Shown: positions 26,672 through 36,621 of the stretch, piece by piece
How the letters are laid out: each line of letters begins with the position of its first letter
How positions within the stretch are numbered: the stretch's first letter is position 1
NCBI GenBank assembly: GCA_036012905.1
Contig: DASCQF010000139.1
Span: 62,001 to 126,000, forward strand
Source: NP936 sp002726085
GTDB lineage: Bacteria > Acidobacteriota > Vicinamibacteria > Vicinamibacterales > UBA8438
Length of the DNA stretch: 64,000 nt
Direction of reading: 5' to 3'
Position numbers and translations under genes: made by a program
The notes under the pieces: model-generated
Seen by the model: only the letters and a program-made list of their open reading frames with translations
Databases searched by the model: none
What the model was told of the DNA's origin: nothing

Positions 26672-26774
26672 GAAGCCTAGCTGAGCCAGACTACTGACAT
26701 GATAGTCATCCCGAGGCAGGACTTTGCGTCCGTCTTCCAGCCCCTGCGGGAGTCTCGTCAGCTAGGATAGCGTC

Positions 26775-28400
26775 TTGGTACGGGATCTTCGGACACTGGC
26801 CCACACCCACTTCGACCTGCTGGTCGTCGGTGCCGGCATCTATGGCGCCGCCATAGCGTGGGATGCAACCCAGCGCGGACTCTCGGTCGCGCTCATCGAC
26901 CGCGGCGACTTCGGCGGTGGCACCTCCGCCAACAGCATGAAGACGGTGCACGGCGGTGTGCGGGCGCTTCAAACCGGCAGTCTTGCCGAACTCCGGTTGT
27001 TTGTGCGAGAGCGCCGCGCGTTGTCGCGGATCGCGCCGCATCTGGTCCACCCGTTACCGTTCATCATTCCGACCTACGGTGAGCTTACCCGCAGCCGGCT
27101 GATCATGCGCGCGGCGTTCGAATTCTACGATCTCCTGGCCCGAGACCGTAATAATTCTCTCGACCGCTCACTGCATCTGCCGCCCAGCCGCCTCGTCTCA
27201 CGCAAAGAGTGTATCGCACTGAACCCGGCTATCGCCCCAGAGGGGATCACGGGCGGCATCGTCTGGCACGACTGCCAGATGCACAACGCTGATCGAGTGG
27301 TGCTGTCGTTCGTGATGTCGGCAGTCGCCATCGGCGCCGTGGCTTCCAACTACGTCGAGGCGACCGGTTGGCTACGAGACGGTGACCGTGTCGTCGGCGT
27401 CAAGGTGGCGGACCGTCTCAACGGCAACAGCTTCGACATCCGCGCAACGTTGGTCGTCAACGCGGCCGGACCCTGGGGCGAGGCGCTGAACGCGACCCTG
27501 TCGCAAGCGACCTCGTCAAGCCGCCCGCCAGGGTTCTCGAAGGCGATGAACCTGGTCACCCGCTCCATCACGCAAGACCACGCGCTGGGCGGCCTGGCGG
27601 GATCGCGATACCTGTTCGTGGCGCCGTGGCACGGTGTCTCTGTCGTCGGCACCAGTGAAGACCCGTTCGATGGCCAGGCGGACTCGTTGCGCGTGCGCGA
27701 GACCGACGTGTCGGCGTTTCTGCGGGAGGTGAACCGGGCGTTTCCGGCGGTCGGGCTCAGGCTGGACGACGTCCGGCTGGTTCATCGCGGTCTGCTCCCC
27801 ACTGCCGACCACTCGGGTCGACTGCTGCTCAAGCAGAGCGTCGTTCGCGATCACCGCGCCGACGGCGCGCCAGGGCTAATGAGCGTCATCGGCGTCCGCT
27901 ACACCACCGCACGTGGAACCGCCGAGCGCGCTACCGACACCGCATTCTCGATCCTCGGGCGGACGCCACCTGCGTGTCGAACCACCGACATCCCGCTGTT
28001 GGGCGGTGACATTCCGAACATGGCAGCCTTCGTCGCCGAAGCGACCGAAGAGACCGCAGATGCAGTCGACGCCCTTACAGGGAAACGCCTGGCGTGTAGC
28101 TACGGCTCGCGGTATCACGACGTTGTGCAGACAATGAAAGACGACCCTTCCCTGGTGGCACCCCTCTCCGACAGCTGCCCAATCACGCGCGGGGAAATCC
28201 TGCACGCCGTTCGCCACGAGATGGCGGTCCGACTCGCTGACGCCGTGCTACGACGTACCGAAGCCGGCTCAGCTGGGCATCCCGGCCGAGCCGCCATGGT
28301 AGAGGCCGCGCGGGTCATGGGTGCAGAGATAGGTTGGACCGACGACCGACGCGAACGGGAAGTGGAGCACGCCGAACAGGACTACCGTTTGGACCCGTAA
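26775..28400 (+). CDS. FAD-dependent glycerol-3-phosphate dehydrogenase-like oxidoreductase
   Basis: 541 residues from TTG 26775, with AGGATA nine bases upstream. The FAD-binding motif VVGAGIYGAAIAWDA is at residues ~16-30, followed by the DRGDFGGGTSANSMKTVHGG signature of the GlpD/DAO family and LVVNAAGPWGE. A C-terminal ~130 residue domain resembles the GlpD cap (DAO_C). It would oxidise glycerol-3-phosphate or a related polyol phosphate and hand electrons to the quinone pool at the membrane. No glpK or glpF accompanies it, and it is flanked by methyltransferase and secreted-protein genes, so the exact substrate is uncertain. Confidence 0.85.
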   Translation: MVRDLRTLAHTHFDLLVVGAGIYGAAIAWDATQRGLSVALIDRGDFGGGTSANSMKTVHGGVRALQTGSLAELRLFVRERRALSRIAPHLVHPLPFIIPTYGELTRSRLIMRAAFEFYDLLARDRNNSLDRSLHLPPSRLVSRKECIALNPAIAPEGITGGIVWHDCQMHNADRVVLSFVMSAVAIGAVASNYVEATGWLRDGDRVVGVKVADRLNGNSFDIRATLVVNAAGPWGEALNATLSQATSSSRPPGFSKAMNLVTRSITQDHALGGLAGSRYLFVAPWHGVSVVGTSEDPFDGQADSLRVRETDVSAFLREVNRAFPAVGLRLDDVRLVHRGLLPTADHSGRLLLKQSVVRDHRADGAPGLMSVIGVRYTTARGTAERATDTAFSILGRTPPACRTTDIPLLGGDIPNMAAFVAEATEETADAVDALTGKRLACSYGSRYHDVVQTMKDDPSLVAPLSDSCPITRGEILHAVRHEMAVRLADAVLRRTEAGSAGHPGRAAMVEAARVMGAEIGWTDDRREREVEHAEQDYRLDP

Positions 28401-28574
28401 CGCGAGCCCGACGGCCCCTGCCAAGGTTCAATGCACAATATCGGCAATTACTGGCACTGCCAAGTTGCCGACGAACGATGTCGGTAGGGCAACGTTTCGA
28501 GGGTGCCGGTGTCCGTGCGTGGCCCGTCAACGCCTGGCATCGCGCTTGCGTATCATCCGCCTCAAGGAGGCACC

Positions 28575-29063
28575 ATGAACGTACCTGTAACAACGACGAA
28601 TCTACTCGAACAGTTCGCCCGAACCCTGATGACGTCGCTCGATGGCAGTCGGGACGGCCAGCTGTCGACCACCGAGTTCACGTCGTTCCTCTCCAAGTTC
28701 GCCGGCGAGGGATTCGGCACTGATGGCCATTCATCGCCATCCCTGAACGAGGGACCGGTCCCGGAATTGGCAGGCTTCAATCCGAGCAGGCTCGCTGAAC
28801 CCAGCCACACGACTGTGAAGTATCTATTCGGGCGTGTTGCGCAGCGCTACAGCCTGGAGTCTGTTCACGACAAGACGAGCGCCGAGTCCCTGCAGCAGCA
28901 GATGCAGCGAGATCTGAAAGCCGCGGGCCTCAATGTCCTCAACGTCAGTCAGGACAAGATTCAAATCCAACACAACGACGGACAAACCAGCTGGTTCGAC
29001 ATCATCCGCGACGCGACCGCCGGTAGCCCCGCATTTCAGTGGCTTGACACAGGGATTGCATAG
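28575..29063 (+). CDS. Small EF-hand protein with a C-terminal motif resembling the lipoprotein domain
   Basis: 162 residues from ATG 28575, chosen because AAGGAGG at 28564-28570 lies four bases upstream. Residues 23-34, DGSRDGQLSTTE, fit a canonical 12-residue EF-hand calcium loop (D1, S3, D5, G6, L8, E12). A Pro/Gly linker leads to a C-terminal ~85 residue part (TVKYLFGRVAQRYSLESVH ... QWLDTG). Its end SWFDIIRDATAGSPAFQW lines up with YKVDIVAGATSSSPVLHW of the lipoproteins at D-I, A-T, S-P and W. No signal peptide, so cytosolic or exported by another route. Function unknown; calcium-dependent behaviour is inference. Confidence 0.7.
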   Translation: MNVPVTTTNLLEQFARTLMTSLDGSRDGQLSTTEFTSFLSKFAGEGFGTDGHSSPSLNEGPVPELAGFNPSRLAEPSHTTVKYLFGRVAQRYSLESVHDKTSAESLQQQMQRDLKAAGLNVLNVSQDKIQIQHNDGQTSWFDIIRDATAGSPAFQWLDTGIA

Positions 29064-29260
29064 GCGCAGTCCGCCCACCGGGTCTCTTGCAGTGGTCAAC
29101 TGCCTGTCACGCCGACCCGAGCGGCCGCCTCGGAGCATCGCATAGCGCTCGTAGCGCTCCACCACCACGCGGAGCTGGAGGACGGACGGCGCAGGACGGA
29201 TAACAGCGAATTCTTCCTGCGTATCTAGCTATGACGTCGGCAGCTGGCCTCGTGCTCCGA

Positions 29261-31267
29261 TCAGGGACGCGAGGCTAACGCATATGCCCGCAACTCTCGG
29301 GGGTGGTCTCCGCCCCCGGTCGCGAATACGAAGTACTGCTTGCCTTCGAACGCGTAGGTCATCGGTGCGCCGTCGGGCTCGGTTCCGATCATCCTTTCCC
29401 ACACCATCTCCCCGGTGGCCTTGTCGAAGGCTCGCATGACACCCGTCGGGGCAGACCGGTCGACCGGAGGATTCCTCTGCGTCGTAAACAGGAGCGTCTT
29501 GGTGACCAGCGGAGCGCTGGCGTTCGCGGCGGTCGCCGACATCAGTCCTAGGGGTCCAACATCGCGGTCATTGCCAAGTAGCTCGTTAATCGCCTCCCGC
29601 GGTCCGTCACCATGCGGGACCTGCCACACGATCTCTCCGCTGTTCAAGTCGATCGCGGTGAGACGGGAGTAGGGCGGTTTGACCAGCGGAAGCTCAGCCG
29701 ACAGACCACCCCCGGGCAAGGGAACACGAGGCCACGGCGGCTCCCGAGCCCAGTCCTCGAACGTATACCGGAGGTCCGATTCGTCTGGATTGCCAGGCGT
29801 CAGCGCGGTGACGAACGGAAACGTGCTCGATTGGACGTACAAGATGCCGCTCTCAGGATCGAAAGCGCCGCCGGGCCAATTAGCCCCGCCCATGATTCCT
29901 GGCACCTGGATGACGCCTTCCTTGCCGTTCTCACCGGCCACAATCGGCGGGGTGAACAACGGACCGAGCACGAAGTCCCGGACAATTTCGAGTGCGCTGG
30001 TGCGCAACGCTGGCGTGAAGTCGATCAGGTCGTCCTCGGCAAGACCCTGCCGGTCGAAGGGAGGCGGCCGTGTCGGAAACGGCTGGGTGGGCGACATACG
30101 CTCGCCGGGCACCGTGCTCTGTGGCACTGGCCGCTCTTCAATCGGCCAGACCGGCTTGCCCGTTACGCGATCGAACACGTAGGTGAACGCCTGCTTGCTC
30201 AGCTGCGCGACAGCCTTGATCGGTCGGCCGTCGACCGTGATGTCGACGAGGTTCGGTGGGGCCGGGAAGTCATAGTCCCAGACCCCATGGTGGACACCCT
30301 GGAAATGCCACACTCGGTTGCCCGTTTCGGCCTCCAGCGCCACCAAGCTCTCCGCAAACAGGTTGTCGCCGAGGCGGTGACCACCGTACCAGTCGTTCGT
30401 CGGTGTGCCAATCGGCAGATAGACGTAGCCGAGCTCCTCATCGCAACTCATCATCGACCAGACGTTCGTGCTGCCCGTGTAACGCCACGCCCCTTCTTCC
30501 CACGTCTCAACACCGAACTCTCCTTCTTGCGGGATGGTGTGAAAAATCCACTTCATCTCTCCGGTGCGCACGTCGTACCCGCGCACGTGACCGGGCGACA
30601 TCGTTTGCGTATAGCCTTGGTCATTGACTATCGCGCCCACGACGACCGTATCGCGACACACCGTGGGCGGTGACTTGATGTTGTACTGCTCGCGATCGAT
30701 CTCGACACCAAGGCCGCGGGACAGATCGACGATGCCCTGGTCCCCGAACTCCGGGTACAGCTGGCCGGAGTCGAGCGTGAGGGTCAGGAGCTGAAGCGTG
30801 CCAGTGGCGAAGACGAGACGCCCGTCGTTGTCGAGGTCGCCGGGCCAGTACGCCACACCACGACTCTCCAGCTTGTTACGATCGGCGGGGATCGGAAAAT
30901 CGTACGCTCTTGGGTCATACGACCAGAGCAGCCTCCCGGTACCCGGATCGAGCGCAACCACGAGGTTGAGCCCGGTGCTGAGATACAACCTGCCGTTCAC
31001 CATCAACGGCGTGGCCCTAAACCGCTGCGTCCGGTACCCGGTCGGCTGCTCGACGTCGCCCACCTGCCACGTCCACGCCAACGCAAGGTCGCGGATGTTG
31101 TCCGGCGTGATCTGATCGGCCGCCGAGTACTTCGTGCTGTGCGAATCACCGGTAACCGCGTGCCACTCACTATTCGCGCGCTCTGGACGCTGAACACAGG
31201 CGGATGCCGTTAGGAACATGGCTCCCGCGAGGCTCGCCGCGAGCCGCCGGGATCGACAACTTGTCAT
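29261..31267 (-). CDS. PQQ-dependent quinoprotein dehydrogenase (membrane glucose-dehydrogenase-like), lipoprotein
   Basis: 668 residues from ATG 31267, the start that puts a lipobox first (FLTASAC, Cys near residue 24). The beta-propeller shows repeated W motifs such as NIRDLALAWTWQVG, GRLLWSYDPR, GEMKWIFHT, GEIVWQVPHGDGPR and GEMVWERMIG, and the family phrases LVALEAETGNRVWHFQGVHHG and WDYDFPAPPNLVDI. These match mGDH-type pyrroloquinoline quinone enzymes, which oxidise sugars or alcohols in the periplasm. No PQQ-biosynthesis gene is present here. The in-frame extension to 31366 is upstream non-coding. Substrate unassigned. Confidence 0.9.
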   Translation of the reverse strand: MTSCRSRRLAASLAGAMFLTASACVQRPERANSEWHAVTGDSHSTKYSAADQITPDNIRDLALAWTWQVGDVEQPTGYRTQRFRATPLMVNGRLYLSTGLNLVVALDPGTGRLLWSYDPRAYDFPIPADRNKLESRGVAYWPGDLDNDGRLVFATGTLQLLTLTLDSGQLYPEFGDQGIVDLSRGLGVEIDREQYNIKSPPTVCRDTVVVGAIVNDQGYTQTMSPGHVRGYDVRTGEMKWIFHTIPQEGEFGVETWEEGAWRYTGSTNVWSMMSCDEELGYVYLPIGTPTNDWYGGHRLGDNLFAESLVALEAETGNRVWHFQGVHHGVWDYDFPAPPNLVDITVDGRPIKAVAQLSKQAFTYVFDRVTGKPVWPIEERPVPQSTVPGERMSPTQPFPTRPPPFDRQGLAEDDLIDFTPALRTSALEIVRDFVLGPLFTPPIVAGENGKEGVIQVPGIMGGANWPGGAFDPESGILYVQSSTFPFVTALTPGNPDESDLRYTFEDWAREPPWPRVPLPGGGLSAELPLVKPPYSRLTAIDLNSGEIVWQVPHGDGPREAINELLGNDRDVGPLGLMSATAANASAPLVTKTLLFTTQRNPPVDRSAPTGVMRAFDKATGEMVWERMIGTEPDGAPMTYAFEGKQYFVFATGGGDHPRELRAYALASRP

Positions 31268-31373
31268 ACGTGTGCCCGTCGGGGTGGTCCGATCGTTGTG
31301 ACGCTGCGTGTGTCGTGCAGCCACCGAGTATTCACCCTTATACACTGGTGCCTCGCCGCACGGCAAGACCGCA

Positions 31374-32975
31374 CTACGGTTGGGCGGAAGCGGGCATTCG
31401 CCGGTAGATGTTGATCTCGGGGTCGATCTTCTCCAGGTTCGAGAGTACGCCCCGAAACGACAAGAAATTCCACTTGGGTCTCGATTGGTGGCTGAGCGCA
31501 GTCACATACGGAAGACTGCCAGTCTTCAGGAGCGCGAAAAATTCCCAGGAAGCATGCCCCTCCTCCCAGCGCCGTTCGTCATAGCTACTCGACGTGATCA
31601 CGTACTCCGGTTCGACCTCCTGTAAATGCGCCACGCTCGGACCCATAGTCCCGGTCGATGAATACTCATGCATGCGTGGAAGGTACATAGGAAAGCCGAC
31701 CGTCAACACCAGGTCGTCTTCCGAAATGTGTTCCTGCATCCACCGCTCGACTGCATAGCGTGAATCGGCGGCCATCATGGCATTGACAGAAAAGGCGTAG
31801 GCAAACGTGAAGACGAACACCGCCACAACCCCGCCGATTCGCGCGACACGCCACCGACTCCCGCGCTCCGTGAAATGGGTCAGGAGCGGCGCCCCGAACA
31901 GCGAAAGCGTCACCGCCTCGGTCATGGACCAACGATCGTAGTGATACAGGAGCACGCTGAGAAGAAAGACCCAAAACGACGCCAGCGGGACGAGTAGCGC
32001 AAGAAGCCGTGTATTTCTGGGTTTCTGAATGAGTGCCCAGACGACACCGACAGTGCAAATCATCAGGAGCGGCCAGCCCATCGAGAATTGAAGATGACGC
32101 AGCCCTTGGGCAAAGTTCCCCAATTGCCCCATGAGCGAGTGCAGGAAGCGTTGTTCAGGCCCGAATACGTTTGCGGGACTCGTGACGAAGTCGACGTGCT
32201 GGACGAAACCACTCCAATTGAAGCTGACGTTATAGATGAGCGCCAGTGCTACGGCGCCGAAACCGAGAGCGCCGAGTGTTCTAAGGTTTATCAGAGCAGC
32301 CCAAATGCTGGCTCTGGAATCGGCCCGTCTATGCCAGACGAAAGCAGACCACCCAATCACCACGGGCGTGAGCACATAGTAGGAAGCGGCCTGGTCCTTG
32401 GTCCCGATGGCCAGCGCGGCTGCGGCTGAAAACCCCAGATAATCTCCCAGCCTATGGTCCTTGAGCACTCGAATGAAGAAGAACATCGAGAGCTGGGTCC
32501 AGAAGAGCACCGGCACATCGACGTTGGCCGTCTTCGAGTAGTACACAAGCGGACAAATCGTGCTTGTGATCAACGCGGCGAACACCGCACTCCGCCGGTC
32601 AAACAGTTCACGTCCGCACGCGTAGGCCAGCAGGACCGTCCCCGTACCCATGAGAACGCTCACAAATCGAAGCAGGACGTACAGGACCGCGTAGCTGATT
32701 TCGCTTCTGATGTCGATGAGGCCCATCCGATCGAGCAGCACAGCCGGATACTCCACGAGAGTGAGCAGATAATAGTGAGCGGGCGGGTACACCTGCCACC
32801 AACCGTTCGAAAAACGGCGCTCGATTCCGTCGAGTACATCCAGCGGATTGATCTCGTCTGGCGCCCACGCGCCAGGCTCATTGGGCAGGCCCCACCAGAT
32901 GCCATAGATATTGAGGAAAAGGCTGAGCCCGATAACGGCCACCAGCGCGTGTCGATACGTAAAGGAAAATCGCAT
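31374..32975 (-). CDS. Multi-pass membrane protein, GT39-like glycosyltransferase
   Basis: 533 residues from ATG 32975; a GTG at 32996 in frame is possible. First helix ALVAVIGLSLFLNIYGIWWG, then a loop with APDEINPLDVLDGIE, the acidic E/D pair after helix 1 expected of GT-C enzymes that use polyprenyl-phosphate sugars. Around ten more helices follow and a soluble C-terminal ~150 residue tail. It reads away from the divergent membrane-protein gene at 33499. Likely adds sugar or aminosugar to a lipid-linked or surface acceptor; specificity unknown. Confidence 0.75.
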   Translation of the reverse strand: MRFSFTYRHALVAVIGLSLFLNIYGIWWGLPNEPGAWAPDEINPLDVLDGIERRFSNGWWQVYPPAHYYLLTLVEYPAVLLDRMGLIDIRSEISYAVLYVLLRFVSVLMGTGTVLLAYACGRELFDRRSAVFAALITSTICPLVYYSKTANVDVPVLFWTQLSMFFFIRVLKDHRLGDYLGFSAAAALAIGTKDQAASYYVLTPVVIGWSAFVWHRRADSRASIWAALINLRTLGALGFGAVALALIYNVSFNWSGFVQHVDFVTSPANVFGPEQRFLHSLMGQLGNFAQGLRHLQFSMGWPLLMICTVGVVWALIQKPRNTRLLALLVPLASFWVFLLSVLLYHYDRWSMTEAVTLSLFGAPLLTHFTERGSRWRVARIGGVVAVFVFTFAYAFSVNAMMAADSRYAVERWMQEHISEDDLVLTVGFPMYLPRMHEYSSTGTMGPSVAHLQEVEPEYVITSSSYDERRWEEGHASWEFFALLKTGSLPYVTALSHQSRPKWNFLSFRGVLSNLEKIDPEINIYRRMPASAQP

Positions 32976-33498
32976 ATCTGTCGCAGGGCCGGTCACGAAG
33001 CCAGCACTAGCGGCTCGTGGCGAACGTCAAGCGCTCTTCGACCGGTGCCGAACCTGCGCCACAGACAGAGAGACCCGGCACATACCGTGTCGTCCGCACA
33101 TTCTGGGCGGTTCAGACGTGTCGTGTATTTCGGAGTCAACTCGGTGGAACGCGGATATCTGACGACATCCGGGCACACGGGACGCCCGTAGGCGCACCCC
33201 AACATGCAACAGTGTAGCAGTTATCGTGGAGATTTTCCCATGCGCGTCGCGAGAACACCGCTGTCCGCAAGATGTGATGCGCGCGGAACAGCCCTCGGAC
33301 CAACCATCCGTCGCAACTCGGCTGCTGAAAAACACGGTTCGCCCTTCCGGCACCAAAGACTACCCTGATAGTTTGCTCTAGCTGAGCAGGGTAGCCTATA
33401 ATCGCGTCCTCTCGCACTGTGATCTGACAAGCCTTCGCGGATCCGCCGTGCGTATCCAGCATGCCTGCCCGAATACCCACTCCCAGTTCCGTTCAGTG
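32976..33498. other. Divergent intergenic region of about 520 bases
   Basis: Lies between two divergent membrane-protein genes. Apart from the plus-strand promoter at 33373-33402 described separately, I see no gene, no hairpin-rich RNA and no repeat; the open frames present are short, overlap each other on both strands and lack family similarity. Confidence 0.4.
33373..33402 (+). promoter_or_regulatory. Sigma-70-like promoter for the membrane protein at 33499
   Basis: TTGCTC at 33373-33378 and a perfect TATAAT at 33397-33402, spaced 18 bases. The predicted start of transcription is near 33409, leaving about 90 bases of leader before ATG 33499. Confidence 0.5.
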
Positions 33499-35109
33499 AT
33501 GGTCGCCAGACGGATCGGGACCCTCACGCTGTTCCTACTCCTGGCTATCGTCCACACATGGCCACTGGCGTCCGCGCCGACGACGCTGTCCCGCAACGAC
33601 AACGCCGACACTGTACTCAACGAGTGGATTCTCTCCTGGGTGACCCACCAGGCAACACGCGACCCTGGTCGTCTCTTCGACGCCAATATTTTTCACCCGG
33701 AGCGTCGGACCCTGGCATTTTCAGAGCACATGTTCGTCCAGTCACTGCTAGCGGCCCCGGTGTTCTGGCTCGGGGGCTCACCCGTACTCGCGTACAACCT
33801 GGTCTTGATTCTCGGATTTGCGCTGACGGGATGGACGATGTGCCTGTTGATCGAGACGTGGACTGGCGACCGGTGCGCCGGCATACTGGCCGGCTGCCTG
33901 GCAGCGTTCAACGCGCACACCTTGACGCGTCTCCCACACCTGCAAGCGCTCCACTTCGAGTTCTTACCGCTCGCGTTTCTCGCCCTTGACGGGCTGCTGC
34001 GACACCGGCGCCTCGTTGATGCCCTGAAACTATCGCTCTGGTATTCGCTACAAGCCCTGTGCTCGGTCTATCTGATGGTCTTCAGCACGGTGGCCCTGGC
34101 GGCGGCCGCGCTCGCGCGGCCCACTGACTGGCTGGTGCGGCACTTTCGACAGACCGTGCCCCCCCTTGCCGTATCGGCCTTGGTGGCCGCAATTGCGACC
34201 GCACCTTTTTTGATCCCATACTATCTCGTCAGTGCCGAGCACGGCTTCGAGCGTCACCTGGACGAGGTCGCGGAGTTGTCGGCGTCGCCCCGCAGTTACA
34301 TATCTACGGCTGCGAACTTGTATCTCTGGCTGTGTGGACCTGGTGTGTACGGTGACGATGCCAATCTCTTTCTGGGCGCGGTGGGGTTATCCCTGGTGGG
34401 CGTGGCGCTTGGCACAGGTGTTGCCTTTCGGGAGCCGCGGGCGCGAATGTTGCTGGCAGCTGCGGTAGCCGGTATCGCATTGTCATTCGGCCCACGCTTT
34501 CCACTCTACGCGTGGCTCCACGAAGGCCTCCCTCTTATGCAAGCGGTCCGCGTCGCGGAGCGGTTCGGACAGATGGCCCTGATGGCAGGAGCCGGACTCG
34601 CCGGATTTGGTCTGGCGACGCTGCGCGCGCGCTGTCGCGCACGGACCAAGATATCGGGACCGCTGCTCGCGGCGGCCACAGTCGCGCTCCTCAGCATCGC
34701 AAATCTCGAAGCCTTGCGGGCGCCATTTACCTACACGCCCTTCACGGGGATCCCACGGGTGTACGATGTGCTTGCCAATCAACCCAATGCTGTCGTGGCC
34801 GAAATCCCCTTCTACCCGGCTGGGCGCTCCCCTAACAACGCCCCCTACATGCTGGCATCAACCCGTCATTTCAAGCCACTGCTGAACGGCTATAGTGGTT
34901 TTCTGCCACGGAGCTATCGGGAGCATGCCGAGGCGCTCCAAAACTTCCCGGACTCTCAGGCGATCGGCGCCCTCAAGGCGGCCGGCGTGACGCATGTCGT
35001 TGTTCACACCGAGCGCCTGCCTGGAATCGAAACCCAAATCCTCCTGGCATCAGATCTCGTACCGTTCGTCTCCGAGCCAGGAATTCGAATCTACACCCTT
35101 GAGCGATAG
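33499..35109 (+). CDS. Multi-pass membrane protein of unknown function (GT-C-like topology)
   Basis: 536 residues from ATG 33499; GTG 33448 in frame is an alternative. A first helix (LTLFLLLAIVHTWPLA) is followed by a loop with SRNDNADTVLNEWILSWV, where acidic residues come directly after helix 1, and then eight to ten more helices. The C-terminal ~130 residues are soluble. The pattern is typical of large membrane proteins annotated as hypothetical in glycan and exopolysaccharide regions. I recognise no catalytic motif beyond the acidic loop, so a GT-C role is only suggested. Confidence 0.7.
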   Translation: MVARRIGTLTLFLLLAIVHTWPLASAPTTLSRNDNADTVLNEWILSWVTHQATRDPGRLFDANIFHPERRTLAFSEHMFVQSLLAAPVFWLGGSPVLAYNLVLILGFALTGWTMCLLIETWTGDRCAGILAGCLAAFNAHTLTRLPHLQALHFEFLPLAFLALDGLLRHRRLVDALKLSLWYSLQALCSVYLMVFSTVALAAAALARPTDWLVRHFRQTVPPLAVSALVAAIATAPFLIPYYLVSAEHGFERHLDEVAELSASPRSYISTAANLYLWLCGPGVYGDDANLFLGAVGLSLVGVALGTGVAFREPRARMLLAAAVAGIALSFGPRFPLYAWLHEGLPLMQAVRVAERFGQMALMAGAGLAGFGLATLRARCRARTKISGPLLAAATVALLSIANLEALRAPFTYTPFTGIPRVYDVLANQPNAVVAEIPFYPAGRSPNNAPYMLASTRHFKPLLNGYSGFLPRSYREHAEALQNFPDSQAIGALKAAGVTHVVVHTERLPGIETQILLASDLVPFVSEPGIRIYTLER

Positions 35110-35229
35110 TCGAACGCGGCGACCGGCGCGGTGGCGGCGCAACACGAAGCCCAGTGTACGGGTGTGTCGCGCTGATGGCCCCACAAGGCAACCATCACCA
35201 CAATGGCGCGGTCCAAGGACACGCTACTC

Positions 35230-36246
35230 ATGACCAAGTTCTCGAAATACACGTATCACATCATCTTTGTGACTTTGCTGGTCCTTAGTGTCGTGCCTCG
35301 CGTCAGCATATATTTCACCAGTGAAGATTGGCGTCAGGATGTAAACGACTTGAATCCAGACATCTATTACCACTGGCTCGAATCAGAAAGAATCGCGAAC
35401 GGGCAAAATCCTTATACGAGAGTGCTTCAAGCCGATGGCATTCACAATGACAAGTATCCCGGCTACCTTCCTTTGCTCTATTTCACGGGCGCTGGTCTTA
35501 TCTTCTTGGGTATCGACGACTTCTTCAGCTACTTCAGCATCATCAAGATCGTCATAATCCTAGCTGACATGCTTGCCGCATTCCTGATCTACTATCCGTC
35601 AACGAAGATTGGACGACAAGGACTGGGCTTGTTCGGGGCTGCGGTGTGGCTCCTCAATCGATGGACACTCTATTCAAACGAGCATGCGACCTTCGACACA
35701 GCCATAGTAGCCTTACTAGTGGCTTCATTGTTCTTCCTGTACAAGAGACCCAAAGTTTCCTTTCTCTTGTATGGCCTATCGCTCGCGTTCAAGCAATTCG
35801 GCATCTTCTTGTTTCCGCTATTCCTGTTCAGAGCGAAGTCAATCCGGAACATATGGAATACATCTTTCTATGTGTGGATCGTGCCAACGGTCATTTCGAT
35901 ACCGTTCCTCGTGTTGAACGCAGAAGCCTTCATCAGATCTTTGACCTACGACGGCATCAGAATCGCGCCTGACCACGGCGTGCATGGTTTTCCGGTTCAT
36001 CCCTTGTTTGAGCTCGTCGGTTCAACAGGTGTCGTCTCGAGACTTCCCACCGTTGGAGTGCTCGTCGCCCTGTACTATGTGATTTTCAAGTATCAGCTGA
36101 ACAGATACCTGGCAAGTTTCTTGCTGTTCCTGACGTTTGTATGCTTTAACCCGGTTGTCTTCAACCAATACGTGCCCTATGTGATTCCCTTCATCTTCCT
36201 ATACGCCCTGGAGGAAGAGCGCGAATACTTTGTGAGCACTTCATGA
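35230..36246 (+). CDS. AT-rich integral membrane protein, GT-C/mannosyltransferase-like
   Basis: 338 residues from ATG 35230, preceded by AAGGAC ten bases upstream; ATG 35203 is an in-frame alternative. About nine helices. The first loop contains WRQDVNDLNPDIYYHWLE and later YPGYLPLLY, resembling GT87/DUF2029-type mannosyltransferases that take polyprenyl-phosphate mannose. Base composition drops to about 47% G+C in sampled lines, with AGA and ATA codons common, whereas neighbours are around 60%, so it was probably acquired separately. Placement among membrane glycan genes supports a polysaccharide role. Confidence 0.75.
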   Translation: MTKFSKYTYHIIFVTLLVLSVVPRVSIYFTSEDWRQDVNDLNPDIYYHWLESERIANGQNPYTRVLQADGIHNDKYPGYLPLLYFTGAGLIFLGIDDFFSYFSIIKIVIILADMLAAFLIYYPSTKIGRQGLGLFGAAVWLLNRWTLYSNEHATFDTAIVALLVASLFFLYKRPKVSFLLYGLSLAFKQFGIFLFPLFLFRAKSIRNIWNTSFYVWIVPTVISIPFLVLNAEAFIRSLTYDGIRIAPDHGVHGFPVHPLFELVGSTGVVSRLPTVGVLVALYYVIFKYQLNRYLASFLLFLTFVCFNPVVFNQYVPYVIPFIFLYALEEEREYFVSTS

Positions 36247-36621
36247 CGCCCGACCATGAGAGCGTGGCACGTCGTCCTCATTCGTGGATCGCCGCCAGGC
36301 GCCGTTTGCGCGTCCCACAAACGGCGGTGCTCCTCTTGTGTGCCAGATCAGCCGGGCAATCCTGATTAGCTCGATCTCCCGGCTACCCCGTCGACACGCA
36401 TTGGTGGCTGACGGCGGTGGCGCGGGCGCTCATTGCCTCTTCCGCGACGTCTCTTTCGTCACCCGCTTCAACAACCCGCTGTGAAAGCTGCCTCTGTGGT
36501 TGACCGGCGCTACATCCCGGGTCAGGCGTTGCTTCCCGGTCAAATGCCGCCGGATATTCTCCCCCGTCGCGCCTCGTCAGGGCCGTACCCAGTGGACGTT
36601 CATTGACGGGCCTGGCGTGAG
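36247..36621. other. Intergenic region, 375 bases, no gene seen
   Basis: Between the AT-rich membrane gene and the SGNH lipoprotein, both on the plus strand. Only short unsupported open frames occur. G+C returns to the window average here, so the AT-rich block stops at the gene boundary. No convincing terminator was found. Confidence 0.4.

Noticed and set aside
29612..30673. 353-codon plus-strand open frame
   Set aside because: Antisense to the quinoprotein gene; unusual composition, no motif.
36284..36484. 66-codon frame after the AT-rich gene
   Set aside because: No ribosome site, no family resemblance, Arg-rich composition typical of chance frames.
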